64,000 nucleotides of DNA from the NCBI GenBank assembly GCA_009785115.1, contig WQWY01000002.1, forward strand, positions 120,446 through 184,445, in the 5' to 3' direction. The notes under the pieces are model-generated. The model searched no databases and was not told the origin of the DNA. It worked only from the letters and a program-made list of their open reading frames with translations. This stretch comes from Micrococcales bacterium (GTDB lineage: Bacteria; Actinomycetota; Actinomycetes; Actinomycetales; Cellulomonadaceae). The translations under genes and the position numbers were made by a program. Each line of letters begins with the position of its first letter. Position 1 is the stretch's first letter. Shown piece by piece: positions 16,466 to 24,342 of this stretch.

Positions 16466-18100
16466 TCACGAGCGGTGCGTGGCGCTCCACGTGAACTGCT
16501 GGTGGTCGACCACCTCGCCGTTGATGAACGCGAACCTCTCGGCCACCTCGGGGTTGCCCGCGAGGTAGGTGCGCACCGAGTCGGTGTAGTTGAGGATGGA
16601 GTGCGGGTCGGGGTCGGGCTGGCCGGTCCTCATGTCCGCGTGCCCTGTCGGGGCGGGCAGCGTCACGGTGGACCTGTTCAGGCCGTCGCCGCGGCCGGTG
16701 ACGTTGCCGTCCAGCTTGGGCACCACGTCGTTCTCGTGCTGGAAGGCGAGCACCGGGACGTCGGGAGGGAAGGAGTACAGGTCGATCGGGCTGCCGTTGG
16801 TGATGACGCCGATGGTGTTGTAGGGCGAGTTGATGTCGGAACCGAGGTTGGCCGCCATGATCCCGCCCTGGCTGTACCCGGTGTAGACGACGTCCGCCCC
16901 CGGCGGGATGCCCGCGTCGGCCATGGCCCGCATCACCCCGCGCTCGTACAGGGTGCTGGCATACGGGGCGACGATGAGGTTGAGGTTGCCGTCCATGTCG
17001 TTGGTCACGCCGGACTCGACGAACGTCTCGGGCAGCTGCTCGCGGTTCATGAGGCCCTTGATCAGGCCCCAGTCCTTGGTCGAGGGCAGAGACACGATGT
17101 AGTGGATCGAACCGTCAGGGGCCCGGACCTTCTTGATGTCCACGGCGCTGGCCTCCGTGCCACCGAGCTTGTCGGTGGCGCCGTTCTGGAAGATCAGGTC
17201 CGTGACGCTGGTGATCCGTGAGACGTTCGACTCCTCGATGCCCGTGGGGTCGGACGCGTCGGCGGGGTCGAGACGGCGCACCTCGGGGGCTGGGGCGAGC
17301 AGGTCAGACGCGGCGCTGCCGAAGAGAGCCCCGAGCGCGCCTCCGGCGACGGCCCCGAGGGGCCCGAGGACCAGCCCGCCCACGGTGGCTCCGCCGGCCA
17401 TCCCGAGCGGCATCGCCACCATGGCCGCCACCGTGCGCGCCTGGTCGATGAGCGCGGCGATGCGCGGGTCCAGCGCGGCGAGCAGCGCCAGCAGGTTCTC
17501 GAAGGCGTCGAACATCGCGTCGAGCAACCCGCCCATGAGCTCGATGAAGTTCTGCGAGTGCCTGAGGATGGCGTCGATCTGGTCGTTGCCGTCGAAGGGG
17601 TTGAGATCCCACTGGAACGGGTTGAGCAGGCTGCCGGCGAGCATCATCAGCTCGCTGATCGCCCCGGCCAGGGAGTCGTGCAGGTTGGTGATGATGCGCG
17701 AGGCGTGCTCCAGGGCTACCGCGGTGGCCCCCGTCCACTCGGCGGCCTCGCGGAGCAGGGCGTCGGCCTGCGTGAGCCTGGCCTCCAGCGCGTCGGCCAT
17801 CAGGCCCTCGAGGTGGGCCACCTGGGCGCGTGCCTGGCCCAGCTCGGTCCGCATCGTCGCGATGGTGGAGGACGCCTGGTGCCAGGTGGTCGCGAACGAC
17901 CCGACCTGCGCCTCGTCGCCCATCAGCTGGTCCAGCCACGTGTTGAGCGGCCAGGCGTAGTCCAGGAGCCAGGAGACCATCCCGTGGACCGATCCCGTCG
18001 CGAAGTCGGTGCGGAAGCGCTCCGGCCCGCCCGGGCACCAGACGTCGCCTCGCAGGTCGGCAGCGATGCCCGTGACGCTGGTCGGTGTCGTGACGGCCAT
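16466..18100 (-). CDS. WXG-like helical N-terminus + alpha/beta hydrolase, putative T7SS effector
   Basis: 544 residues. Residues 1-230 are predicted helical with heptad-like Ala/Leu spacing (LGQARAQVAHLEGLMADALEARL), as in WXG/LXG secretion domains. A Gly/Ala-rich hydrophobic hairpin (MPLGMAGGATVGGLVLGPLGAVAGG) follows, then an alpha/beta-hydrolase domain with nucleophile elbow GYSQGG (Ser near 410), a likely Asp in HENDVVP (near 455) and His in GHADM (near 488). This order fits a Ser-Asp-His lipase or esterase like PE-PPE hydrolases. No Sec signal. ATG 18098-18100 shares a base with the upstream stop (TGATG) and has GGGAGG. Export by type VII secretion is inferred. Confidence 0.75.
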   Translation of the reverse strand: MAVTTPTSVTGIAADLRGDVWCPGGPERFRTDFATGSVHGMVSWLLDYAWPLNTWLDQLMGDEAQVGSFATTWHQASSTIATMRTELGQARAQVAHLEGLMADALEARLTQADALLREAAEWTGATAVALEHASRIITNLHDSLAGAISELMMLAGSLLNPFQWDLNPFDGNDQIDAILRHSQNFIELMGGLLDAMFDAFENLLALLAALDPRIAALIDQARTVAAMVAMPLGMAGGATVGGLVLGPLGAVAGGALGALFGSAASDLLAPAPEVRRLDPADASDPTGIEESNVSRITSVTDLIFQNGATDKLGGTEASAVDIKKVRAPDGSIHYIVSLPSTKDWGLIKGLMNREQLPETFVESGVTNDMDGNLNLIVAPYASTLYERGVMRAMADAGIPPGADVVYTGYSQGGIMAANLGSDINSPYNTIGVITNGSPIDLYSFPPDVPVLAFQHENDVVPKLDGNVTGRGDGLNRSTVTLPAPTGHADMRTGQPDPDPHSILNYTDSVRTYLAGNPEVAERFAFINGEVVDHQQFTWSATHRS

Positions 18101-18474
18101 CACGCCTCCCACCCGACAGTCATCGCCTCCAGGTAGGCGCGCAGGAGGGCGATGTCGCGCAGGTGCGAACGCTCGGTCTGCTCCCACGCGGTGGCCTCGG
18201 CCTTGGCCGTCTCTCCCAGACGGGTGAACATCCCGGAGGCCTCGCCGACGAGCGTGGTCGACCGACGGGCGAGGTCGTTGATCTGGGGGACCATCGCGGC
18301 GTTCATCAGGCCGAACGACGACCGGCCGAGCGTGACCAGGGAGACCCTGCCGGTGGTGTCGGCCAGCTCGTCCCCGATCGTGCGCAGGTCCGCGCCGGAC
18401 CGCCGCAGAGCCTCCGGGTCGATGGTGATCCGTTCGGCCGCCTGGGCTTCTTCTCCCGCTGGTGTGCATGTCAC
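18100..18474 (-). CDS. EspC/WXG100-like small helical protein
   Basis: 124 residues, all predicted helical apart from a short N-terminal tail. ITIDPEALRRSGADLRTIGDELADTTGRVS resembles the start of EspC/DUF2580 ESX-associated proteins, and a second helix pair follows. The gene stops in a one-base overlap with the hydrolase start, so the two are likely made 1:1 as partners. GTG 18472-18474 lies 6 bases after a TACCGT box and is probably leaderless. No WXG motif is present, so family membership is tentative. Confidence 0.72.
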   Translation of the reverse strand: MTCTPAGEEAQAAERITIDPEALRRSGADLRTIGDELADTTGRVSLVTLGRSSFGLMNAAMVPQINDLARRSTTLVGEASGMFTRLGETAKAEATAWEQTERSHLRDIALLRAYLEAMTVGWEA

Positions 18475-18480
18475 GCGGCG

Positions 18481-18486
18481 ACGGTA
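18481..18486 (-). promoter_or_regulatory. -10 box TACCGT of EspC-like/hydrolase operon
   Basis: TACCGT ends 6 bases before GTG 18474 on the minus strand; leaderless pattern. Confidence 0.48.
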
Positions 18487-18583
18487 GCGAGCACGGTGGT
18501 CGGCCCGAGGGGCTTTCGCGCTCCCAGCCAGCCGAACCCCAGAAGTGGGGACAAGGGTCCCCCGACCGGGGGAAGATGACGCC

Positions 18584-19426
18584 ATGGTCTCCCGAGCCCC
18601 GTGGTGCCACGATGTTCTGCGCGATCTGCTCGTGGCACCGGCCGGGCCGCTGCGTCGCCTCGACGTCGTGGCCGCCACCGGCTCGACCAACGAGGACGTG
18701 CTGAACGCGGTGCGCGACGACCCGGCGGCCTGGCCGACAGGCTCGCTGCTGCTCGCCGACCACCAGGACGCTGGTCGCGGTCGGTGCGGTCGGGCCTGGC
18801 AGTCCCCACCGGGAGCGTCGTTGCTGGGCACGTTCGTCGTCCGACCTGGCCCCTCGGCCGGCGGGCGGGGCTGGCTGCCTCTGCTCGCGGGCCTGAGCGT
18901 GGTCCGTGCGTTGCGTGCCACCGGTGCGCGGGCGTGGCTCAAGTGGCCCAACGACGTCCTGGTCGCCCCGCCCGGTGCCCCAGACCTGGACGGCTGGGGG
19001 AGCCTGCGCAAGGTCGCGGGCGTCCTCGCCCAGGCCACCGCCGACGGCGCCGTGATCGCGATCGGTGTCGGGGTGAACGTCACGCAGCGGTCCGCCGAGC
19101 TGCCTGTGCCCTGGGCCTCCTCGCTCGCGCTGGTCGGCGCGGGCACCGACCGGGAGGCGCTGCTGGTCGCGCTCGTCGCCGAGCTGACCGAGGTGGTCGG
19201 CCGGTGGCAGCAGGCAGCCGGAGACGCTGCCGGTGAGGGCCTCGCCGCCGAGGTCGCCGCCGTGTGCGCCACCCTCGGGCGGCCTGTCCGCGTCGAGCGG
19301 CCCGGGGGAGAGGTCCTCACCGGGCAGGCGGTGCGGCTCGACGACGACGGGGCGCTCGTCGTCACCGTCGACGCCGCCGAGCACCGGGTGCTCGCGGGCG
19401 ACGTCGTCCACCTGCGCTCTGGCTGA
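18584..19426 (+). CDS. birA: Biotin--[acetyl-CoA-carboxylase] ligase
   Basis: 280 residues. Activates biotin with ATP and attaches it to the carrier Lys of acyl-CoA carboxylase (Lys 553 of the alpha chain at 4933-6699). Motifs: GSTNED (33-38), DAGRGRCGRAW (about 62-72) that binds biotinyl-AMP, and KWPNDVLV (about 120). The C-terminal SH3-like domain is present. There is no N-terminal winged helix, so it is an enzyme only and not a repressor as in E. coli. ATG 18584 has GGGGGAAG 8 bases upstream. Confidence 0.94.
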   Translation: MVSRAPWCHDVLRDLLVAPAGPLRRLDVVAATGSTNEDVLNAVRDDPAAWPTGSLLLADHQDAGRGRCGRAWQSPPGASLLGTFVVRPGPSAGGRGWLPLLAGLSVVRALRATGARAWLKWPNDVLVAPPGAPDLDGWGSLRKVAGVLAQATADGAVIAIGVGVNVTQRSAELPVPWASSLALVGAGTDREALLVALVAELTEVVGRWQQAAGDAAGEGLAAEVAAVCATLGRPVRVERPGGEVLTGQAVRLDDDGALVVTVDAAEHRVLAGDVVHLRSG

Positions 19427-19466
19427 GGCGTGCTGTCCCGTACGGGTCGTCTGCCGCTGAGGTCGT

Positions 19467-19769
19467 CTACCGCTCGTAGTCGACGCAGGCCCGGGCGGTG
19501 CGGACCTCTCCGATGAAGGACGCCACGGCCACGTGCTGGGGGTGGGCCGCGTAGGCCGCGAGGTCGTCGGGGCCGTCGAAGTCCGCGACCAGCAGCAGGT
19601 CGTGGGTGTGCTCCAGGTGCGCCGGGGGGACGACGACCTCGAGGTGGCGCATCCCCGGCACCAGGCCGTCCAGCTCGGTCAGCATGGCGTGAGCCCTGGC
19701 CACGTTGGCCGCCCGGTCAGCACCTGCGGCCTGGTCGGCGAACGACCACATCACGATGTGTCGGAGCAT
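19467..19769 (-). CDS. Dabb family (stress-responsive A/B barrel) protein
   Basis: 100 residues. MLRHIVMWSF start, a middle VPGMRHLEVVVP and HDLLLVADFDGPDDLAAYAAHPQHVAVASFI are typical of Dabb ferredoxin-like dimers. No catalytic residues are assigned for most members. ATG 19767-19769 has a GAGG-rich region (GAGAGGACGAGG) upstream. Convergent with birA; lies after the zinc transport operon on the same strand, separated by a strong hairpin. Confidence 0.88.
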   Translation of the reverse strand: MLRHIVMWSFADQAAGADRAANVARAHAMLTELDGLVPGMRHLEVVVPPAHLEHTHDLLLVADFDGPDDLAAYAAHPQHVAVASFIGEVRTARACVDYER

Positions 19770-19828
19770 CGCCTCGTCCTCTCGTCTCGCACAGGTGCGC
19801 TGTGCACCGCGTCGGCCCATCTTCGCCC

Positions 19829-19870
19829 TCGAGGCCGGCCACCCGCAGCCCGAGGGGCGGCCGGCCTCGA
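19829..19870 (-). terminator. Perfect 12-bp stem hairpin after znuB
   Basis: TCGAGGCCGGCC at 19829-19840 pairs exactly with GGCCGGCCTCGA at 19859-19870, with an 18-base loop. It lies about 60 bases past the znuB stop and before the Dabb gene. No T-run follows, as is usual for actinobacterial terminators. Confidence 0.55.
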
Positions 19871-19930
19871 TCAGAGCGTGTCTCCCGATCCCTCGGGACC
19901 CGAACCCTTGCGGGACCAGGAGACACCGCC

Positions 19931-20857
19931 CTAGCTCGGGACGGAGGACTCCCGAGACACCCAGCCACGGCGCAGACGGACGGTGCCGACCCGGCGTGCG
20001 ACCAGGTAGATGATGAAGGAGATGGTGGTGATGTAGGGGCTGATGGGGACGCTCGCGCCGAGCGCCAGCAAGATCCCGCCGACCGCGGCGACCATGGCGA
20101 ACGTCACCGACAGCACCGGCACCCAGACGGGCGAGGCCGTGAGCCTGGTGGCGGCCGCGGCCGGGGTGATGAGCAGGGAGAGCACCAGCAGGGCTCCGAC
20201 GATCTGGACCGCCATGGCCACGGCCAGCCCGAGCAGCACCAGGAAGACCATGGACAGCGCGCGCACCGGCACGCCCCGGGCGCTGGCGACCTCGGGGTCG
20301 ACGCTCGCGAACGTCAGCGGGCGCCAGACCAGCACGAGCCCACCGATGACGACGGCCGCGAGGACGGACATGGTCATCACCCGTGTCTCGTCCACGGCGA
20401 CGATCTGCCCGGTGAGAAGGCCGAACTTGTTGGCCGCCCGCCCCGGGTACAGGGCCAGGAAGAGCACCCCCAGGCCCAGGCCGAACGGCATGAGCACACC
20501 GATGATCGAGTTTCGCTCCCGGGCTCGCTGCCCGAGCAGGCCGATGAGGACCGCCGCGATGATCGACCCGGCCATCGAGCCCGCGACGACGTCGATGCCG
20601 ATGAGCAGCGCCGCGGCGGCACCGGCGAAGGACATCTCGGAGACCCCGTGCACCGCGAACGCCATGTCGCGCTGGATGACGAACACCCCGATCAGTCCGC
20701 CGACGAGGGCGAGCAGGGCCCCGGTGACGATCGACCCCCGGACCAGCACCAGCAGCTCGCCGTAGTTGTCGAAGCTGAACAGCTGACCCCACCAGGGGTC
20801 GCCCGCGCTCGCGAGCCCCGCGCTGACGAGCCCTGTGCCGACGAGTGACGCGATCAT
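19931..20857 (-). CDS. znuB: Zinc/manganese ABC transporter permease
   Basis: 308 residues, about eight membrane segments, ABC-3 family. Forms the membrane channel for metal uptake with the ATPase (20854-21645) and the binding protein (21675-22649). The family pattern is seen in VHGVSEMSFAGAAAALLIG, ERNSIIGVLMPFGLGLGVLFLAL and the C-terminal LLLSLLITPAAAATRLT. The start overlaps the ATPase stop by 4 bases (ATGA). Zinc rather than manganese is inferred from the His-rich partners and the divergent zur. Confidence 0.92.
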   Translation of the reverse strand: MIASLVGTGLVSAGLASAGDPWWGQLFSFDNYGELLVLVRGSIVTGALLALVGGLIGVFVIQRDMAFAVHGVSEMSFAGAAAALLIGIDVVAGSMAGSIIAAVLIGLLGQRARERNSIIGVLMPFGLGLGVLFLALYPGRAANKFGLLTGQIVAVDETRVMTMSVLAAVVIGGLVLVWRPLTFASVDPEVASARGVPVRALSMVFLVLLGLAVAMAVQIVGALLVLSLLITPAAAATRLTASPVWVPVLSVTFAMVAAVGGILLALGASVPISPYITTISFIIYLVARRVGTVRLRRGWVSRESSVPS

Positions 20858-21645
20858 GCGTGGTGCTCCTCGGCGTGGTGGGCGTGGACGTCGTCGCCGA
20901 CGATGATCATCCGGCCCTGGGCGGAGATCACGTCGATGGGGCTGCCGTAGAGGCGGGTCAGGTGCTCAGAGGTGAGGACGTCGTCCGGGGTGCCGACGGC
21001 GTGCCCGGCCGGGCCGAGGTAGAGCACCCGGTCGGTGTAGGGCAGCACCGGGTTGATCTCGTGCGTGACGAACAGCACCGCCGTCCCGGTCGAGCGACGG
21101 GTCGCGTCGATCAGCGCGGTGACCTCGTCCTGGCGGCGCAGGTCCAGCGAGAGCAGGGGCTCGTCGCACAGCAGGATCTCTGGCTCGGCCGCCAGGGCCT
21201 GGGCGATGCGGACCCGCTGCTGCTCTCCGCCGGAGAGCAGGCCGACAGGCATGTCCGCATATGGCGTGGCACCCACCGCGTCGAGCAGCTCGTCGACCCG
21301 CTCGCGGAGCGAGTGCCGGCCAGGGCCCCAGTGGTGGCCGTCGATGCCCATCCGGACCAGGTCGCGGGCCCGCACCGGGGTGGCGGGGTCGACGATGCGC
21401 TGCTGGGGGACGTAGCCCAGCGCCCTGCTGCCCCGGCGGGGCGGGTGGCCGAGCACCCGCACCCGTCCGGAGTCCAGCGGCTGGGTGCCGAGCGCGACGC
21501 GCAGCAGCGTCGTCTTGCCCGAGCCGTTCGGCCCGAGCACGGTGATGAACTCCCCAGATGCCACGCTCAGGTCCAGCCCGGACCAGAGGGTGCGCTCCCC
21601 GAAGGCCAGCGCCGCGTCGTGCAGCTCCAGGACGTTCTTCCTCAT
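20854..21645 (-). CDS. znuC: Zinc ABC transporter ATP-binding protein
   Basis: 263 residues. Walker A GPNGSGKTT (38-46), signature LLSGGEQQR, Walker B ILLCDEPLL and the switch His in FVTHEINPV are all present. It powers ZnuB. The C-terminus ends in a His-rich tail (DVHAHHAEEHHA) likely to bind metal, as in other ZnuC proteins. ATG 21643-21645; 29 bases separate it from the znuA stop. Confidence 0.93.
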   Translation of the reverse strand: MRKNVLELHDAALAFGERTLWSGLDLSVASGEFITVLGPNGSGKTTLLRVALGTQPLDSGRVRVLGHPPRRGSRALGYVPQQRIVDPATPVRARDLVRMGIDGHHWGPGRHSLRERVDELLDAVGATPYADMPVGLLSGGEQQRVRIAQALAAEPEILLCDEPLLSLDLRRQDEVTALIDATRRSTGTAVLFVTHEINPVLPYTDRVLYLGPAGHAVGTPDDVLTSEHLTRLYGSPIDVISAQGRMIIVGDDVHAHHAEEHHA

Positions 21646-21674
21646 GCTCGGGTCTCTCGGATCTCTCAGGTCTG

Positions 21675-22649
21675 TCAGCTGCTCAGCGCGGTCGCGAGGG
21701 CGTCGATGTTGGCGCTCATCCAGGTCAGGTAGGTCTTGCCCTCGGGCAGGATCTCGGTGACGGAGACGACGGGGATGCCGGCGTCCTTCGCGGCGGTGAG
21801 CACCTTCTCGGTCTGCGGGCCGGTGGTCTGGGAGTTGTAGACCAGCGCGGAGACCTTGCGGTCGGTGAACAGGGCGAGCATCTGCGCCATGGCGGTGACC
21901 GGCACGTCGGTCTCGTTCTCGATCGCCTTGGCGAAGGCCTCCGGGGTCTGGTTCACCAGGCCCAGGGCGTCGAGCAGGTAGCCCGGCACGGGCTCGGTCA
22001 TGGCCACCGGCGTCCCGTGCAGGCCCTCGGAGAGGGCCGACGTGCGCGCGACGAGGGTGTCGATCTCGCCCGTGAAGGTCGCGGCGTTCGCGGTGTAGGC
22101 GTCGGCGTTGGTCGGGTCGAGGCGGCCGAGCTCGGCGGCGATCGCGTCGGCCACCTTCGCGACCGTCGGCAGGTCGTACCAGATGTGCTCGTTGAACGTG
22201 CCGCCGTGGTCGTGACCGCCGTGGTCGTGGTCACCGTGCCCGTCGGCGTCTGCCGCGCCCTCCAGGCCGGAGGCCTCGACGGCGTCGATCACCGCAGGCG
22301 CTGCCGAGAGCGAGGAGAGCATGGTGGTGGCGAAGGCGTCGTAGCCGCCGCCGTTGATGACCACCAGGTCTGCCTTCGAGAGATTGAGCTGGTCCTGGGC
22401 CGACGCCTCGTAGGAGTGCGGGTCGATCGCGGCGCTGGAGATGATCGAGGTCACCTCGACGTGGTCCCCACCCACCTGGGCGACCACGTCGCCCCACACG
22501 TTGGTCGTGGCGACGACGGACAGCCTGTCGCCCGCAGCGGGCTCTGCCGACGGTGACGAGGTGGGGTCTGCCGACGGCGACGAGCAGCCTGCCGAGAGCA
22601 GGAGGGCCCCGGCGGCCAGCGCGCCGAAGGTGAGGCGAAGGCGGGACAT
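21675..22649 (-). CDS. znuA: Zinc ABC transporter substrate-binding lipoprotein
   Basis: 324 residues, cluster A-1 metal-binding lipoprotein. Lipobox LLSAGC places the lipidated Cys at 22. The His-rich loop GHGDHDHGGHDHGG (near 135-150), followed by EHIWYD, is diagnostic of zinc-specific members; metal ligands are expected at His in PHSYEAS, EHIWYD and in the C-terminal domain (Asp/Glu). ATG 22647-22649 has AAGGAG 6-7 bases upstream. First gene of znuACB and read divergently from zur, with a palindrome at 22679-22691 over its promoter region. Confidence 0.93.
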   Translation of the reverse strand: MSRLRLTFGALAAGALLLSAGCSSPSADPTSSPSAEPAAGDRLSVVATTNVWGDVVAQVGGDHVEVTSIISSAAIDPHSYEASAQDQLNLSKADLVVINGGGYDAFATTMLSSLSAAPAVIDAVEASGLEGAADADGHGDHDHGGHDHGGTFNEHIWYDLPTVAKVADAIAAELGRLDPTNADAYTANAATFTGEIDTLVARTSALSEGLHGTPVAMTEPVPGYLLDALGLVNQTPEAFAKAIENETDVPVTAMAQMLALFTDRKVSALVYNSQTTGPQTEKVLTAAKDAGIPVVSVTEILPEGKTYLTWMSANIDALATALSS

Positions 22650-22678
22650 ACGAGCTCCTTGGGGTCGAACGGTCTAAA

Positions 22679-22691
22679 GAGAATAATTCTC
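22679..22691. promoter_or_regulatory. Probable Zur operator upstream of znuA
   Basis: Perfect 13-base palindrome GAGAATAATTCTC, AT-rich in a GC-rich genome, 30 bases before the znuA start and overlapping its likely -10 area. Symmetry and centre resemble actinobacterial Zur boxes (AAAATnATTTT-like). Binding by the adjacent Zur is inferred. Confidence 0.65.
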
Positions 22692-22722
22692 GTTCGCTCT
22701 TGTCGTCCAGCCGCTTCTCATC

Positions 22723-22728
22723 TAGGCT
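22723..22728 (+). promoter_or_regulatory. -10 box TAGGCT upstream of zur
   Basis: TAGGCT lies 31 bases before the zur start, leaving room for a short leader with GGAGGG at 22751-22756. Confidence 0.4.
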
Positions 22729-22759
22729 CGTTGCTGAGAACAGGTCTCATGGAGGGATT

Positions 22760-23167
22760 GTGATCGGTCAACGCGTCACCCGCCAGCGCACGGCCGTCGC
22801 CGCGCTGCTCGACGAGCTCGACGAGTTCCGCAGCGCGCAGCAGGTGCACGCCCTGCTCGTCGGCCGTGGCGAGCCGGTCGGCCTGGCGACCGTGTACCGC
22901 ACGCTCGGCGCCATGGCCGAGGCGGGCGAGCTTGACTCTCTGCGCACCGACTCCGGCGAGTCCCTCTACCGCCGCTGCGAGCGTCCCGGCCACCATCACC
23001 ACCACCTGGTCTGCCGCCGCTGCGGCCGCACGGTCGAGATCCAGGGCACCCATCTCGAGGCGTTGGTCGACTCCATCGCCGCCGAGCACGGCTACACCGA
23101 CATCAACCACACCTTCGAGCTCTTCGGCACCTGCAGTCCCTGCGCCACCAGCTCCAGCCCCCCGTGA
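22760..23167 (+). CDS. zur: Zinc uptake regulator, Fur family
   Basis: 135 residues. Winged helix of the Fur family: RVTRQRTAVAALLDELDEFRSAQQVH, then ATVYRTLGAMAEAGELD as recognition helix, HHHHHLVCRRCGRTVEI with the metal-binding His run, and two Cys pairs (CRRC and CSPC) for structural zinc. It represses zinc uptake when zinc is bound. The location, divergent from znuACB with a palindrome between, supports Zur over Fur. GTG 22760 has GGAGGG directly upstream (spacing 3, short); the longer frame lacks a better site. Confidence 0.9.
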   Translation: MIGQRVTRQRTAVAALLDELDEFRSAQQVHALLVGRGEPVGLATVYRTLGAMAEAGELDSLRTDSGESLYRRCERPGHHHHHLVCRRCGRTVEIQGTHLEALVDSIAAEHGYTDINHTFELFGTCSPCATSSSPP

Positions 23168-23327
23168 GGGGCCTCCACGCCAGGTAGGCGCTCGCAACCG
23201 TCTCTCTGGGCGCGAAAGCGTCTCACCAGAGCCACCTGGTCCGGCCGGCGCCACGTCGGCAGGCTCGCCCGTGCGACCGGAAAGCCCTCGGTGGGAGTGC
23301 CAACTTTGTCGAACGCGACGCCCTCGG

Positions 23328-23915
23328 TCAGGCGGCCGCACCCTCGATGGCAGCGGCGAGCTCGTCGACCGTCCACGGGCCGGTAGAGATCTGCTGGACG
23401 GTCGTCAGGCCGAGGCTCCTGAAGCCCTTGGCCTCGACCGCGGCACGACTCGCGACGTAGAACTGCCACTGCGAGGTGTCCAGGGCATCGAACTCCTCGT
23501 GCGTCGTCGCTGTCTGGACCGCGAAGCAGTACACGTCGGCGTTGTAGCCGCGCTCCCCGGTGTAGGTGTTCAGCGCCTCGTCCAGCAACCGGGCGCTCAG
23601 GCCGGTGAAGACGATGCGGGACAGTTCCGGCTGGGCCCATCCTTGCAGGTAGGCGCCCGATTTCACCTCGACCCGGGTGCCCACGGGCGTCACGACGTCG
23701 TAGGGGTCCCACTCGACCCGCCGGACGGACGTCGATGCCACGGCACGGGTCACGATGAACTCGGCCAGCACGCCGCGCAACGTGTTGGTGCGCAGGTTCG
23801 ACATCCCCCACGACCAGAAGTCGCGCACCGTCACCTGGCCGAGCCCGACGATCGGCTCGTCCCCTCCGAGGACCGGCGGCTCCGGAGGGCTGAGCTGATG
23901 TTCCACGACGACCAT
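23328..23915 (-). CDS. PD-(D/E)XK nuclease-like protein of unknown role
   Basis: 195 residues, no membrane segment. WDPYDVVTPVGTRVEVKSGAYLQ contains Asp followed by E-V-K at the spacing of the PD-(D/E)XK core, and AQPELSRIVFTGL follows as a further strand. Such proteins include small restriction-like nucleases and repair enzymes. It stands alone, just outside the left end of the integrated element and next to a repeat cluster, so it could be a leftover of an older insertion or a host gene. ATG 23913-23915 is preferred (GGGGG four bases upstream). Confidence 0.7.
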   Translation of the reverse strand: MVVVEHQLSPPEPPVLGGDEPIVGLGQVTVRDFWSWGMSNLRTNTLRGVLAEFIVTRAVASTSVRRVEWDPYDVVTPVGTRVEVKSGAYLQGWAQPELSRIVFTGLSARLLDEALNTYTGERGYNADVYCFAVQTATTHEEFDALDTSQWQFYVASRAAVEAKGFRSLGLTTVQQISTGPWTVDELAAAIEGAAA

Positions 23916-23933
23916 CATGCCCCCGCAGAGCAC

Positions 23934-24280
23934 GACGAGAGCGACAGCCTGTACTCGAACGACCGGCCGGACCACGCACGAAGAATCAGAGGTTGCTCAC
24001 CCGTCGCGCCCAACACCGAGCAGAGAATCGGACCACGCGCGGGGAGCCAGAGGGGCTTGTCCCTCGGCGGGTGCGGGGCTGGGCCCCGCACACATGACGA
24101 GAGCGACAAGGCTCGCGGTACGCGAGCACAGGTCGCTCTCGGTCTCGTGCTCCGTGCGAGAGGCAGGTCGAACGACCAGCCGGACCACGGACGGGGAGTC
24201 CGAGGGGCTTGTCCCTCGGCGGGTGCGGGGCTGGGCCCCGCACACATGACGAGAGCGACAAGGCTCGCGGTACGCGGGCA
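23934..24280. repeat. Tandem repeat cluster with 75-bp identical copies
   Basis: Two exact 75-base copies at 24050-24124 and 24202-24276 sit 152 bases apart. Flanks also match imperfectly (CGGACCACG..CGGGGAG), and a third, decayed unit starts near 23934 (GACGAGAGCGAC, then CGAACGACCGGCCGGACCACG). Each full copy holds a perfect 9-bp stem GTGCGGGGC/GCCCCGCAC with a TGG loop. Copies end 23 bases before the left attachment site. No gene is credible within 23976-24298. Confidence 0.85.
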
Positions 24281-24298
24281 TGCCCCACCCTCGATCGA

Positions 24299-24342
24299 GT
24301 GCGCCTGACAGGATTCGAACCTACGACCTTCTGCTCCGGAGG
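24299..24342. repeat. attL: 44-bp copy of tRNA-Arg 3' end
   Basis: Identical over 44 bases to 39331-39374, which covers the 3' part of the tRNA-Arg gene up to the anticodon loop. It marks the left end of the integrated element. The copy lacks the 5' half of the tRNA, so it is not a functional tRNA. Confidence 0.93.

Noticed and set aside
24299..24342. tRNA-Arg gene at left end
   Set aside because: Only the 3' half is present; sequence after the repeat does not form D and acceptor arms.
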